DNA from: Dorea phocaeensis
GTDB taxonomy: Bacteria; Bacillota; Clostridia; Lachnospirales; Lachnospiraceae
Direction of reading: 5' to 3'
Length of the DNA stretch: 64,000 bases
Assembly: GCF_900240315.1 (NCBI RefSeq)
Contig: NZ_OEPZ01000001.1
Span: forward strand, 1-64,000
In this document: positions 8,018-18,325 of the stretch, in pieces
How positions within the stretch are numbered: the stretch's first letter is position 1
Layout of the letters: each line of letters opens with the position of its first letter
Position numbers and translations under genes: made by a program
Notes under the pieces: generated by a model
What the model was told of the DNA's origin: nothing
Databases searched by the model: none
Seen by the model: the letters and a program-made list of their open reading frames with translations, nothing else

Positions 8018-10654
8018 ATGGAAAGAACGGGAGCTCTAAAAATATATTTTGGCTATGCAGAGGGCGTTGGAAAGACCCAGGCTATGCTGCAGGAAGCGCG
8101 GGATGCAAAGACACGCGGTAAAGATGTAGCGGCAGGCTGTATTGAGATTAGGAGACATGAGGGAACCCAGGAATTACTCCAGGGACTGGAAGTGATTGGT
8201 TCTATGAAAATGGCGGGACAAGAACCGGATGGCGGAGATCTCGATTTGGATCAGATTCTGGAGCGAAGACCACAGATTTTTCTGGTGGATGATCTTGCTC
8301 ATGTCAATGCAGAAGGGAGCAGGCATGCCAGGCGCTATCAGGACGTGAAGGAACTTTTGGCCGCAGGAATAGAAGTTTGGACAACGCTTAATGTTCAAGA
8401 ATTGGAAAGCCTGAACGATGTGGTAGTATCTATTGCGGGGCGTGAAACGCCGGAGCGGATTCCAGATGAGATCTTTGAACTGGCACAGGAGGTTGTGCTG
8501 GTAGATTGTGAGCCAAGCCGGTTGATGAAGCGTGTCAGCGATAATGATATCTGTGGAGTAGGACAAAGGAGATATGGAGGAGCAGATTTTTATACGATTG
8601 AGAAATTGACTTCCTTTCGGGAAATTGCCATGCTTCGGTGCGCGGACCGTTTGGATAAGAGGCGTAGACAGGAAGAACTGGATAGAGGGAAAAACACGAT
8701 AGGGAAAGATCATATTTTGGTGTGTCTATCTTCATCACCTTCCAATGCAAGAATTATCCGTATAGCTTCGAGGATGGCAGAGGCCTATCATGCATCGTTA
8801 ACTGCGCTGTTTGTGGAGACGACAGATTATCCTGCATGGCCGGAAAAGGATAAGGAACGGCTGAGGTTTAATATCCATCTTGCAGAACAACTGGGAGCAA
8901 CGGTTGAGACGGTTCATGGAGAGGATGTCCCTTATCAGATTATTGAATTTGCACGGATGTCAGGAGTGTCTAAGGTAGTAGTCGGAAGAAGCAGAAAGGG
9001 GAAAAGGACGCTGTTTCGTCAACCTCTTTTGACGGAGGAATTGATTCAGAAGGCGCCAAATCTGGGCGTTTATATTATTCCGGATTATGTTCAGGAATCT
9101 TACCATGAGAAACGGAGCCTGCAGCGAACGAACCTGATCGTTTCTTTGAGAGACATAGGAATCAGTGTGCTGGTATTGCTCTTGACAACGCTTTTGGGAT
9201 TTGGATTTGCTGGATGGGGGTTCAGTGAGGCAAATATTATTACCATTTATATCCTAGGAGTACTGGTGATTTCGGTAATCACGTCAGGAAGAGCGTACAG
9301 TATTGTGGCATCGGCAGTAAGCGTACTGGTATTTAATTTCTTTTTTACCGATCCAAAGCTTACCTTCCGGGCATACGATAAGAGTTATCCAGTGACATTT
9401 TTAGTAATGTTTTTGGCGTCTTTTATTACAGGATCGCTGGCTACGAAGATGAAGAATCATGCAAAGCAGGCGGCACAGGCAGCATTTCGTACGCAGACGT
9501 TATTTGACACGAATCAGCTTCTACAGCAGGCAGAAGGGAAAGAAGAGATCATAGAAGCTGCCGCAGGACAGATTAAGAAACTACTTGGGATGGATGTGAT
9601 CGTATATCCGGCAGAGAATGGAGAATTGCAAAATCCTCAAATCTTTCCGGTGGCAGAGCGGTTAAAGGATCCGGCTTGTGTTTCAAAAGAAGAAGCAGAG
9701 GTGGCTGAATGGGTGTATCGGAATAACAGGCATGCAGGAGCCACAACGGACACCTGGTCTCATGCGAAATGTCTCTATCTCGCGATCCGTGTCAATGCGC
9801 ATGTATATGGCGTAGTAGGAATTACAGTCGGCGAGGAAGAGCTGGATTCGTTTGAACACAGTGTTCTGCTTTCTAATTTGGGGGAGTGTGCACTTGCTCT
9901 TGAAAATGATCAGAATGCCAGGGAGAAGGAAGAAGCTGCAGTCATGGCAAAAAATGAGCAGCTTAGAGCCAACATTCTGCGGGCGATTTCGCACGATCTG
10001 CGAACGCCGCTTACATCGATTTCTGGAAATGCAAGTAATTTAGTGTCTAACAGTGAAAGTTTCACCGAAGAAATGAAGCAGGCGATTTATAAGGATATTT
10101 ATGAAGATTCCATGTGGCTGATTGATTTGGTGGAAAATCTGCTTGCTATCAGTAAAATTGATGAAGGGCGCTTAAATATCCAAAAGTCTTCAGAATTGAT
10201 GGATGAGGTTATTTCCGAGGCGCTTCGGTATTTGGAACGCAGGAAACGGGGACATATTATAGAAGTACATAGTACAGAAGAATTTTTGCTTGCAAAGATT
10301 GATGCAAGATTGATTGTGCAGGTGATTATTAATTTGGTAGATAATGCCATTAAATATACTCCGGAAGGGTCTGTGATCCGAATTTTGACAAAGAAGCAGG
10401 GAAAAGAAGTGATTGTCCGGATAGAAGACGACGGACCGGGTATTTCTGATGAGGCCAAGAACCATATTTTTGAAATGTTTTATACAGGCGGCAATCAGGC
10501 AGTAGACGGCAGGAGAAGTTTGGGATTGGGGCTTGCGCTGTGCCAGTCTATTATCAATGCCCATGGAGGAGAGATCAGTGTGTCGGATGTCAAACCGCAT
10601 GGAACCGCATTTACATTTACATTACCGGCAGGGGAGGTAGAATTACATGAATAA
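8018..10654 (+). CDS. kdpD: Full-length KdpD-type sensor histidine kinase
   Basis: An 878-residue protein with the complete KdpD order: an N-terminal KdpD domain with a Walker-A-like GYAEGVGKT and LVDDLAHVNAEG (residues 1-210), a universal-stress-protein-like domain (about 225-360), four membrane helices (about 385-480), a GAF-like region, then HisKA with the phospho-acceptor H659 in RAISHDLRTPL, and an HATPase_c domain (DNAIKYT, DDGPGIS, GLGLALC). It senses potassium or turgor limitation and phosphorylates the response regulator encoded immediately downstream (8-nt overlap). The canonical HTN of the family is HVN here. A shorter second KdpD lies after kdpC. Confidence 0.92.
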   Translation: MERTGALKIYFGYAEGVGKTQAMLQEARDAKTRGKDVAAGCIEIRRHEGTQELLQGLEVIGSMKMAGQEPDGGDLDLDQILERRPQIFLVDDLAHVNAEGSRHARRYQDVKELLAAGIEVWTTLNVQELESLNDVVVSIAGRETPERIPDEIFELAQEVVLVDCEPSRLMKRVSDNDICGVGQRRYGGADFYTIEKLTSFREIAMLRCADRLDKRRRQEELDRGKNTIGKDHILVCLSSSPSNARIIRIASRMAEAYHASLTALFVETTDYPAWPEKDKERLRFNIHLAEQLGATVETVHGEDVPYQIIEFARMSGVSKVVVGRSRKGKRTLFRQPLLTEELIQKAPNLGVYIIPDYVQESYHEKRSLQRTNLIVSLRDIGISVLVLLLTTLLGFGFAGWGFSEANIITIYILGVLVISVITSGRAYSIVASAVSVLVFNFFFTDPKLTFRAYDKSYPVTFLVMFLASFITGSLATKMKNHAKQAAQAAFRTQTLFDTNQLLQQAEGKEEIIEAAAGQIKKLLGMDVIVYPAENGELQNPQIFPVAERLKDPACVSKEEAEVAEWVYRNNRHAGATTDTWSHAKCLYLAIRVNAHVYGVVGITVGEEELDSFEHSVLLSNLGECALALENDQNAREKEEAAVMAKNEQLRANILRAISHDLRTPLTSISGNASNLVSNSESFTEEMKQAIYKDIYEDSMWLIDLVENLLAISKIDEGRLNIQKSSELMDEVISEALRYLERRKRGHIIEVHSTEEFLLAKIDARLIVQVIINLVDNAIKYTPEGSVIRILTKKQGKEVIVRIEDDGPGISDEAKNHIFEMFYTGGNQAVDGRRSLGLGLALCQSIINAHGGEISVSDVKPHGTAFTFTLPAGEVELHE

Positions 10655-11348
10655 AGCATCAATACTGGTTGTAGAGGATGACGCGCCAGTTAGAAATTTG
10701 ATTACGACAACATTGAAAACCCATGAATATCGTTATCTTACGGCAACTACAGGAGAAACGGCAATTATGGAAGCATCCTGCCATAATCCGGATATCATTC
10801 TTTTGGATTTGGGGCTTCCGGATATGGACGGCGTTGAGGTGATTCAAAGGATCAGAACTTGGTCTAACTTGCCGATTATTGTGATCAGCGCCAGAAGTGA
10901 GGACTCGGATAAGATTGCAGCGTTGGATGCCGGAGCAGATGATTATCTAACAAAACCATTTTCAGTGGAAGAACTGCTGGCAAGGCTTCGGGCTACACAG
11001 AGGAGGCTGTCGGTGGTTCAGAATGAATATTTGACGGTAGATTCTGTTTTTACCAATGGAGAATTGCGGGTGGACTATGCGGCAGGCTGTGCATATCTGG
11101 GAGAAGAAGAACTGCATCTGACTCCAATCGAGTATAAATTATTATGTCTGCTTTCCAAAAATGTAGGAAAGGTATTGACTCATACCTTTATTACACAGAA
11201 AATTTGGGGCAGCAGTTGGGACAATGATATTGCATCTCTCCGGGTATTTATGGCGACGCTTCGTAAAAAGTTGGAGAATAGGCCAGATTCTCCGCAGTAT
11301 ATTCAAACCCATATTGGCGTAGGATATCGAATGGTTAAGATTGGGTAA
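10647..11348 (+). CDS. kdpE: KdpE response regulator, OmpR/PhoB type
   Basis: The 233-residue protein has a receiver domain with acidic pocket E10/D11/D12, phospho-acceptor D54 (LLDLGLPD), the Thr/Ser switch region (VISARSED) and K105 region (LTKPFS). The C-terminal winged helix (about 135-230) contains LTPIEYKLLCLLSKN and RVFMATLRKKLE. It overlaps the kdpD stop by 8 nt, implying translational coupling. It is expected to activate the kdp promoter in the 230-bp gap that follows. A terminator closes the ktr-kdpDE unit. Confidence 0.93.
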   Translation: MNKASILVVEDDAPVRNLITTTLKTHEYRYLTATTGETAIMEASCHNPDIILLDLGLPDMDGVEVIQRIRTWSNLPIIVISARSEDSDKIAALDAGADDYLTKPFSVEELLARLRATQRRLSVVQNEYLTVDSVFTNGELRVDYAAGCAYLGEEELHLTPIEYKLLCLLSKNVGKVLTHTFITQKIWGSSWDNDIASLRVFMATLRKKLENRPDSPQYIQTHIGVGYRMVKIG

Positions 11349-11393
11349 GAGATTTTAAATTTTGATAATGAAAACACTATGTATGAAACATCA

Positions 11394-11440
11394 GGTTTGT
11401 CGCGTACAAGAAATATGCGCGGCAGACCGGGTGTTTTTTT
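11394..11440 (+). terminator. Intrinsic terminator after kdpE
   Basis: An 11-bp stem (11394-11404 with 11418-11428, two G-U pairs) precedes GGGTGTTTTTTT. It separates the ktr-kdpDE unit from the kdpABC operon. The remaining 140 bp up to 11579 presumably contain the KdpE-dependent promoter, but I cannot point to a KdpE box. Confidence 0.7.
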
Positions 11441-11579
11441 ATTCTGATAGTATCGTAGGTTAAGTCGCTTTATTAGCTTCGTTTATGCAATTTTAATGTA
11501 CCCTTTGTTTTTCATAACACTACTTTTATTTCAAAGATGATAAAGTGTGGTATGCAATGAAGAAAGGAGATGGATAACA

Positions 11580-11717
11580 ATGATGGATATCCTTATGATT
11601 TTGATACTGGTTCTTTGTTTTGGCAGTATCAAGATACTAACTGACTGGTGCAACAGGCAGATTCGAACGCCGGGCAGACCGGAAAGAGAGAATGAGAACA
11701 AGGTGGAGGGAAGATAA
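11580..11717 (+). CDS. KdpF-like 45-aa membrane peptide
   Basis: Starting at ATG 11580 (AGAAAGGAGATGG upstream; a second ATG follows at once) the reading frame gives MMDILMILILVLCFGSIKIL and a charged tail ending VEGR. One hydrophobic helix (about 3-20) is followed by a polar cytosolic segment. The stop is directly adjacent to the kdpA ATG (TAAATG), so the two are translated in step. KdpF of enterobacteria is a 29-residue helix encoded just before kdpA, and this peptide occupies the same slot. Sequence identity to KdpF cannot be claimed at this length. Confidence 0.65.
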   Translation: MMDILMILILVLCFGSIKILTDWCNRQIRTPGRPERENENKVEGR

Positions 11718-13433
11718 ATGGCACAGATCATAGTAACACTTGCTCTGTATCTGGTATTAGTAATTCCAATGGGAACCTATTTATATCATATAGCGGCAGG
11801 AGAAAAAACCTTTGCAGACCCAGTATTTAACCGTGTGGATAATGCCATCTATAAGGTTTGTCGAATTACGCGGGAGGGAATGAACTGGAAACAATATACA
11901 TTACATCTTTTGATGACCAATGCGGTAATGGTGGGAGTAGGATATCTGGTACTTCGACTCCAAAGTGTATTGCTGGCGAATCCGAATCAGATTGAGGGAA
12001 TGGAACCAACCCTTTCTTTTAATACGATCATCAGCTTTATGACCAATACCAATCTGCAGCATTACTCCGGTGAGTCAGGACTTTCTTATCTAAGCCAGAT
12101 GCTGGTTATCATTTTTATGATGTTTACATCAGCAGCAACCGGATATGCAGCCTGCATGGCATTCTGTAGAGGATTGGCAGGAAAGAGAAAGGATGTCGGG
12201 AACTTTTACGAAGATGTGGTACGAATTGTAACCAGAGTACTGGTTCCAATTTCAATTATCGGAGGACTGCTTTTGATCTGGCAGGGAGTTCCAGAGACCT
12301 TTCAGGCAAATCAGACAATTGAAACGATAGAAGGGAAATTGCAGGATTTGGCTATGGGACCGGTAGCGGCGCTTGAGATTATCAAACATTTGGGAACTAA
12401 CGGAGGCGGATTTTTCGGAGCTAACTCGACAACCCCGTTTGAAAATCCAACGATTATTACGAATTTGATTGAACTGTATTCCATGATGATTCTTCCGGGC
12501 GCATGCGTAATTGTATTTGGAAAAATGACGAGAAAGCGGAAGAAAGAAGAAGGTCGGCAGAAACGCTGCATCTTTGGAAATCAGGGACGAACTATTTTTG
12601 CAGCCATGTCCATTTTATTCCTGGTGGGCTTAACTTTATGTTTCTTCTCAGAAAGTGCAGGCAATCCTGTGATGGAAGCTGCAGGCGTCAGCCAGAGTAT
12701 GGGAAGCATGGAAGGAAAGGAAGTCCGGTTTGGCGTTGCCCAGTCGGCGCTCTTTACTACGACTACTACATCCTTTACAACAGGAACCGTTAATAATATG
12801 CACGATACGTTGACGCCTCTTGGAGGAATGGTTCCTCTTCTGCACATGATGCTTAACTGTGTATTCGGCGGAAAGGGCGTAGGATTAATGAATATGATTA
12901 TGTATGTGATTCTTGCAGTCTTCCTTTGCGGGCTTATGATCGGCCGGACACCGGAGTATCTAGGGAAGAAAATTGAAGGAAAAGAAATGAAGCTGGTAGC
13001 GTTGGTACTGATCATTCATCCGCTTCTAATCCTTGGTTTCTCCGCATTGGCAGTAGCGACAAGCGGTGGCTTGGCTGGGATTACCAACGAGGGATTCCAT
13101 GGACTGACACAGGTATTGTATGAATTTGCATCATCCGCAGCGAATAATGGTTCTGGCTTTGAGGGACTGGCAGATAATACATATTTCTGGAATATTACGA
13201 CGGGGCTTGCCATGTTCTTTGGCCGTTATGTGGCGATCGTTGCACAATTGGCAATTGCAGGAAGTCTGCTTGCGAAGAAGCGGGTCAATGAGACGGTAGG
13301 TACACTTCGAACGGATAATACAATATTCGTAATTATACTGGTTGCAGTGGTATATATTTTCGCAGCGCTGACGTTCTTCCCAGCGCTTGCATTAGGACCA
13401 ATTGCAGAACACTTGACGCTATGGATGTCATAG
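11718..13433 (+). CDS. kdpA: Potassium-transporting ATPase subunit A (KdpA)
   Basis: The 571-residue polytopic protein shows KdpA hallmarks: FNTIISFMTNTNLQHYSGE, TNGGGFFGANSTTPFENPT, TTTTSFTTGTVNNMHDT and ASSAANNGSGFEG, which carry the filter glycines of the four pore repeats. KdpA is the potassium-selective, channel-like subunit of the high-affinity KdpFABC pump. E. coli KdpA has 557 residues; a short Lys/Arg-rich cytosolic insertion near residue 275 accounts for most of the difference. The start is fixed by the abutting KdpF-like peptide and GGAGGGAAG. Confidence 0.97.
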   Translation: MAQIIVTLALYLVLVIPMGTYLYHIAAGEKTFADPVFNRVDNAIYKVCRITREGMNWKQYTLHLLMTNAVMVGVGYLVLRLQSVLLANPNQIEGMEPTLSFNTIISFMTNTNLQHYSGESGLSYLSQMLVIIFMMFTSAATGYAACMAFCRGLAGKRKDVGNFYEDVVRIVTRVLVPISIIGGLLLIWQGVPETFQANQTIETIEGKLQDLAMGPVAALEIIKHLGTNGGGFFGANSTTPFENPTIITNLIELYSMMILPGACVIVFGKMTRKRKKEEGRQKRCIFGNQGRTIFAAMSILFLVGLTLCFFSESAGNPVMEAAGVSQSMGSMEGKEVRFGVAQSALFTTTTTSFTTGTVNNMHDTLTPLGGMVPLLHMMLNCVFGGKGVGLMNMIMYVILAVFLCGLMIGRTPEYLGKKIEGKEMKLVALVLIIHPLLILGFSALAVATSGGLAGITNEGFHGLTQVLYEFASSAANNGSGFEGLADNTYFWNITTGLAMFFGRYVAIVAQLAIAGSLLAKKRVNETVGTLRTDNTIFVIILVAVVYIFAALTFFPALALGPIAEHLTLWMS

Positions 13434-13488
13434 AGAAAGGTCCAATTAAATGGGAAGATTGTTTCGTGAAGAAAGGATATAGATAGAG

Positions 13489-15546
13489 ATGGCAAGACAA
13501 GAAAAAAGGACAAAATTTATTACACAGGACATTCTGAAAAGCTCACTGATCGGAGCTTTTCAGAAGCTGGATCCGCGATATATGGTGAAAAATCCAGTAA
13601 TGTTCGTGGTGGAGGTTGGATTCGCAGTTGCGTTGCTGTTAACTATCGCACCGACTCTGTTTGGAGATGAAAGCTCACTTCGTATTTATAATGGAATTGT
13701 GGCGTTTATTCTATTTGTGACAGTGTTGTTTGCGAATTTTGCAGAGTCGGTGGCCGAAGGAAGAGGAAAGGCACAGGCAGAGACGTTAAAGAAGACAAAA
13801 AAGGATACTATGGCGACATTGCTTGCAAAGGATGGAACAGAAAAAGTAATTCACGCATCTGAATTAAAAAAGGGAGATGTCGTAATCGTACGAACCGGAG
13901 AAATGATTCCAAATGACGGCGAGGTCATCGAGGGAATTGCATCTGTAGACGAATCGGCCATTACCGGGGAGTCAGCGCCGGTGACGAGAGAGGCAGGAGG
14001 CGACTTTTCTTCCGTAACAGGTGGAACAACGGTGGTTAGCGACTGGCTGAAAGTTCGAATTACTTCTGAGCCGGGACAATCCTTCCTGGACCGAATGATT
14101 TCTCTGGTTGAAGGGGCGTCTAGACAGAAGACGCCAAATGAGATTGCGCTTGGAATTCTTCTAATCAGTCTGACTATAATCTTTATGATTGTGGTGGTAA
14201 CCCTTTACTTTTTTGCCGGATATTCAGGGGCCAAGATTCCGATTGCAACGATGATTGCGCTTTTGGTCTGCCTGATTCCTACTACGATTGGAGGATTGCT
14301 GTCTGCGATTGGAATTGCAGGAATGGATCGAGTGACAAGATTTAATGTTATCGCCATGTCAGGGAAAGCAGTAGAGGCCTGCGGCGATGTAGATACCATG
14401 ATTTTAGATAAGACGGGAACTATTACTTACGGAAACCGGCTGGCGGCAGATTTCCGTCCAGTAGAAGGAAAATCAAAAGAAGATCTGATAGATTACAGTG
14501 TAATGACTTCTCTGTGTGATACAACGCCAGAGGGAAAATCGGTGGTAGAACTTGGCAGAACTTTGGGAACCCGAATCGGAGATGGAGCGAAGGATCAGAT
14601 GGAATTCGTAGAATTTACAGCGCAGACCAAGATGAGCGGAGTGAATCTTGCAGATGGAACACAGGTGAGAAAAGGAGCCAGTGAGGCAATTCAAGAGTAT
14701 GTGAGGGCAAAAGGCGGTCAGATCCCGAAAGATTTAAACGGAATCGTATCAGAGATTTCTACGTTAGGGGGAACTCCTTTGGTCGTATGCGTCGAGGGGA
14801 AAATTTACGGTGTAATCTACCTGAAGGATACGGTGAAACCAGGACTAAGAGAACGATTTGAAAGGCTGCGGGAAATCGGAATTAAGACGATTATGTGTAC
14901 AGGAGATAATCCGCTGACGGCAGCAACCATTGCAAAAGAAGCCGGTGTGGATGGGTTCATTGCAGAATGTAAGCCAGAAGATAAGATTACTGAGATTCAG
15001 AAAGAGCAGGCAGAAGGTAAGATTGTTGCCATGACGGGCGATGGAACCAACGATGCGCCAGCGCTGGCACAGGCAGATGTAGGTTTGGCAATGAATAGTG
15101 GGACGACGGCAGCCAAAGAGGCGGCAAATATGGTCGATCTGGATTCTGATCCGACAAAGATTCTTGAAGTGGTAGAGATAGGAAAGCAGCTGTTGATTAC
15201 CAGAGGCTCATTGACAACCTTTAGTATTGCCAATGATGTGGCTAAATATTTTGCTATTATTCCGGCTATGTTTACAATGGTGATTCCGCAGATGGAGATT
15301 TTGAACATTATGCATCTGTCTACGCCGTTCAGCGCTATTTTATCGGCTTTGATCTTTAACGCAGTGATTATTCCGTGCCTGATACCGATTGCGATGCGCG
15401 GTGTGAAGTATAAACCGATGCGTTCGGAGAAGATGCTGATAAAAAATATCGGAATCTATGGACTTGGCGGTATCATCGTTCCGTTTATTGGAATTAAACT
15501 GATTGATCTGATTGTGACGCCGTTTTTGGCAATGATTGGATTATAA
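13489..15546 (+). CDS. kdpB: Potassium-transporting P-type ATPase subunit B (KdpB)
   Basis: The 685-residue P-type ATPase has all key motifs: TGES in the actuator domain ([11 protein letters not shown]), the phosphorylation site DKTGT with D307, and [15 protein letters not shown] in the hinge. KdpB hydrolyses ATP to energise potassium uptake through KdpA. Length and D307 position equal those of the E. coli subunit closely. The ATG at 13489 follows GAAAGGATAT, with 55 bp after kdpA; the C-subunit gene follows 17 bp downstream. Confidence 0.97.
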   Translation: MARQEKRTKFITQDILKSSLIGAFQKLDPRYMVKNPVMFVVEVGFAVALLLTIAPTLFGDESSLRIYNGIVAFILFVTVLFANFAESVAEGRGKAQAETLKKTKKDTMATLLAKDGTEKVIHASELKKGDVVIVRTGEMIPNDGEVIEGIASVDESAITGESAPVTREAGGDFSSVTGGTTVVSDWLKVRITSEPGQSFLDRMISLVEGASRQKTPNEIALGILLISLTIIFMIVVVTLYFFAGYSGAKIPIATMIALLVCLIPTTIGGLLSAIGIAGMDRVTRFNVIAMSGKAVEACGDVDTMILDKTGTITYGNRLAADFRPVEGKSKEDLIDYSVMTSLCDTTPEGKSVVELGRTLGTRIGDGAKDQMEFVEFTAQTKMSGVNLADGTQVRKGASEAIQEYVRAKGGQIPKDLNGIVSEISTLGGTPLVVCVEGKIYGVIYLKDTVKPGLRERFERLREIGIKTIMCTGDNPLTAATIAKEAGVDGFIAECKPEDKITEIQKEQAEGKIVAMTGDGTNDAPALAQADVGLAMNSGTTAAKEAANMVDLDSDPTKILEVVEIGKQLLITRGSLTTFSIANDVAKYFAIIPAMFTMVIPQMEILNIMHLSTPFSAILSALIFNAVIIPCLIPIAMRGVKYKPMRSEKMLIKNIGIYGLGGIIVPFIGIKLIDLIVTPFLAMIGL

Positions 15547-15563
15547 GATAGGAGAAGAGAATC

Positions 15564-16205
15564 ATGAAGAATATGAAGGTTTATTTAAAACGTGCGCTGG
15601 TGATTACCCTGGCATTGCTGTTGATTTGTGGAATTGTATATCCGCTGGCTTTAACGGCTCTTGGAAAGATCTTTTTTCCGGGTCAGGCAGAAGGAAGCCT
15701 TGTCAAAGTGGGGGACAAGGTGGTTGGATCTGAACTGATCGGACAGCAGTTTGAAGGGGAACAGTATTTTCAGGGACGCCTTTCTGCGGTTAATTACAAT
15801 ACCTATACAGAGAAAGAAAAGGAAGAGGGCGACTATGGAGGTGTAGCTTCCGGTTCTTACAATCAGGCGCCAACAAGTGAAGAATTAAAGGAGAGAACCA
15901 GTCAGGCTGCCGCCGATTTTAAAAAGCGTTACAAGGATGCGACCGGAGAAGAATTCACAGGAGAGATTCCGGCTGATCTTGTGACAGCATCAGGTTCTGG
16001 ATTGGATCCGGATATCAGTCCAGAATCAGCAAAGATACAGATCCCGATTGTAGCGGCAAATTCCGGACTGTCCGAGGAAGAAGTAGCACAGATTGTAGAA
16101 GATCACACTAGTCGGAAAGTGCTTGGAATCTTTGGAGAAGAACGGGTGAATGTACTGAAATGTAATTTGGACATTGCGGAACTTACCGAAGAAGCGCTGC
16201 CGTAA
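15564..16205 (+). CDS. kdpC: Potassium-transporting ATPase subunit C (KdpC)
   Basis: The 213-residue protein has one N-terminal membrane helix (about 10-32, ALLLICGIVYPLALTALG) and the KdpC soluble domain: GSELIGQQFEGEQYFQGR, SGSGLDPDISPESAKIQ and the C-terminal VNVLKCNLDI. KdpC is the assembly and affinity subunit of KdpFABC. It lies in a gap-free operon with kdpAB, and the second kdpD starts 22 bp downstream behind GAAGGAGG. Confidence 0.96.
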   Translation: MKNMKVYLKRALVITLALLLICGIVYPLALTALGKIFFPGQAEGSLVKVGDKVVGSELIGQQFEGEQYFQGRLSAVNYNTYTEKEKEEGDYGGVASGSYNQAPTSEELKERTSQAAADFKKRYKDATGEEFTGEIPADLVTASGSGLDPDISPESAKIQIPIVAANSGLSEEEVAQIVEDHTSRKVLGIFGEERVNVLKCNLDIAELTEEALP

Positions 16206-16227
16206 GTAATTCTGAAGGAGGACAAGG

Positions 16228-18210
16228 ATGAGTAGGAAGGACAAAGGAAAGCTGTCAATCTTTTTGGGATATGCAGCAGGCGTCGGGAAGACTTATGAAA
16301 TGCTGGAAACCGCCCATTCTCTGAAAAAAGAGGGGGTGGATGTTGTGGCCGGTTATATTGAGCCCCATGATCGTCCACAGACCAGCGCCAAGATGGAAGG
16401 GCTGGAGATTCTTCCTTATCAAAAGGTGGAGTACAAGGGAATTAAACTCAGGGAAATGGACTTGGACGCTGTGTTAATCCGCCATCCACAGGTAGTGCTG
16501 GTAGACGAATTGGCTCATACCAATACGCCGGGAATGCGTCATCAGAAGAGATATGAAGATATTGAAGAAATACTGAATGCAGGGATAGATGTATATACTA
16601 CTGTTAATATTCAGCATTTGGAGAGTTTAAACGATGTAGTAGGGAAAGTTTCTGGAATTCATGTCAGGGAAACAATTCCTGATGAAATCTTTGATCTGGC
16701 AGATCAGGTGAAGCTGATTGATATTGAGCCGGATGAACTGATTGGACGGATGAAAGAGGGCAAAATTTATAAAGCTGCACAGGCAGAACGGGCTCTTCAG
16801 AATTTTTTCGCCAGAAATAAGCTGATTCTTTTGAGGGAGATTGCTCTTCGGAGAATGGTAGACCGGGTAAACCGATTGGCAGTACGGGAGCAGGAGAAGG
16901 ATCGAAGTCGGATAAGAAAAGAACAGTATCAGGGAGAACACATTCTGACTTGTATTTCTCCTTCTCCGAGCTGTAGTAGAGTCATTCGAAGTGCGTCTAG
17001 GCTGGCATACGCCTTTCAGGCAAACTTGACAGCTATTTATGTTGAAACGCCTCAGCTGCAAAGTGGGGATGAGTCAGTGAGACGTTGGAGAGATGAGAAT
17101 ATTCGGCTTGCAAAGGCATTGGGAGCAAAGATCATTACGGTCTTCGGCGAAGATGTGGCATATCAGATTGCAGAATATGCAAGGGTCAGCGGCGTATCGA
17201 AGATTGTGCTTGGCCGAACCAATCACAGAATTTGGCTTGGACAGAAGAAGGGCACGCTGACAGATCAGATCAGCGAGTATATTCCCGATATGGATATCTA
17301 TATTATTCCTGATGGCGGACGGCAAAAAGAATCCCACGGCAAATGTAAGGATCGGTTTGGAAGAGGAGTCGGAAGTTCTTTAGTACGGACGTCAGGTGCG
17401 CCAACAGAAAGTCTAGGGTGGGAACTCATTAAAGAAGTAGGAATTTTGGCAGGAGCAACACTTATTGGGATGGGGATGAGGCAATATGGATTTTTGGATG
17501 CAGACATTATTATGATCTATCTGCTGGGAATTCTTATACTATCGCTGTGGACGTCCAGACAGTTTGTCTCAGTGTCAGCTGCGCTGGCAAGCGTATTGTT
17601 GTTTGATCTTCTGTTTGTTGATCCGTTGTATAGTTTTGCAATTCATTTAAAAGGCTATACGGCTACATTTTTAATTATGCTGTCGTTTTCGTTGATCATT
17701 TCGACGATTATTTCTACGGGAAGAAAGCAGGCAAGAGAAAGCACTAAACAGATGTACCGCACACAGCTTCTGCTGGATAACAGCCGTCGGATGCGAAGAG
17801 TAGACACAGTGAAAGGATTGCTTTTGGAATTAAGTGGGCAAATATTGAAACTTATGAATCTTCCGGTTGTCTTTTTTACCATTCAGGAAGAAAAAATGGC
17901 AGGACCGTGGCTGTTCCCGCGAACTGGAATGACTAAGGAAGAACTGCGTAAGATGGTGGATGACCAGGAACGGGCTGTGGCAGAATGGGTGGTGGCAAAC
18001 GGGAAGAGAGCCGGCTGCTGTACACATACGCTTCCAGGTGCAAAGGCCATGTATTTGCCAATTAAGACCAGTGACAAAACTTACGCTGTTATGGGAATTG
18101 TATTAGAAGAAAGAAGAGAGATTCCAGCGTTTGAATATGGGCTTTTAACAGCAATGGTTAATGAAGCGGCGCTGGTATTTGCAAGAATTTTGAAAGAGAA
18201 AGAAAAATAG
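16228..18210 (+). CDS. Kinase-less KdpD-like sensor protein
   Basis: The 660-residue protein repeats the KdpD sensory half: a Walker-A segment GYAAGVGKTYE, LVDELAHTNTPG, a USP-like domain (about 235-365, with GRTNHRIW), four membrane helices (about 400-490) and a GAF-like domain to about 650. It stops there; no HisKA histidine region or HATPase_c follows, and the stop codon is backed by a terminator 24 bp on. It therefore cannot phosphorylate KdpE itself. It may modulate the full-length KdpD encoded upstream or the pump directly. Its motifs are closer to canonical KdpD (HTN intact) than those of the full kinase. Confidence 0.9.
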   Translation: MSRKDKGKLSIFLGYAAGVGKTYEMLETAHSLKKEGVDVVAGYIEPHDRPQTSAKMEGLEILPYQKVEYKGIKLREMDLDAVLIRHPQVVLVDELAHTNTPGMRHQKRYEDIEEILNAGIDVYTTVNIQHLESLNDVVGKVSGIHVRETIPDEIFDLADQVKLIDIEPDELIGRMKEGKIYKAAQAERALQNFFARNKLILLREIALRRMVDRVNRLAVREQEKDRSRIRKEQYQGEHILTCISPSPSCSRVIRSASRLAYAFQANLTAIYVETPQLQSGDESVRRWRDENIRLAKALGAKIITVFGEDVAYQIAEYARVSGVSKIVLGRTNHRIWLGQKKGTLTDQISEYIPDMDIYIIPDGGRQKESHGKCKDRFGRGVGSSLVRTSGAPTESLGWELIKEVGILAGATLIGMGMRQYGFLDADIIMIYLLGILILSLWTSRQFVSVSAALASVLLFDLLFVDPLYSFAIHLKGYTATFLIMLSFSLIISTIISTGRKQARESTKQMYRTQLLLDNSRRMRRVDTVKGLLLELSGQILKLMNLPVVFFTIQEEKMAGPWLFPRTGMTKEELRKMVDDQERAVAEWVVANGKRAGCCTHTLPGAKAMYLPIKTSDKTYAVMGIVLEERREIPAFEYGLLTAMVNEAALVFARILKEKEK

Positions 18211-18233
18211 GGTGTCGCAAAACCATCAAATTG

Positions 18234-18265
18234 GAGGGTTGAGAGGCACCCTCACTCTTTTTTCT
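18234..18265 (+). terminator. Intrinsic terminator of the kdpABC operon
   Basis: A 6-bp stem GAGGGT/ACCCTC (18234-18239 with 18248-18253) is followed by ACTCTTTTTTC. Confidence 0.65.
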
Positions 18266-18278
18266 TGACATCAAAATA

Positions 18279-18318
18279 CCCCCAAGCAAGTTTTATATTT
18301 TAATGTCCTGCTTGGGGG
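18279..18318 (-). terminator. Intrinsic terminator of the DUF1836 gene
   Basis: A perfect 10-bp stem CCCCCAAGCA/TGCTTGGGGG (18279-18288 with 18309-18318) is followed on the minus strand by TATTTTGATG. It faces the kdp operon terminator. Confidence 0.7.
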
Positions 18319-18325
18319 AGGTATA

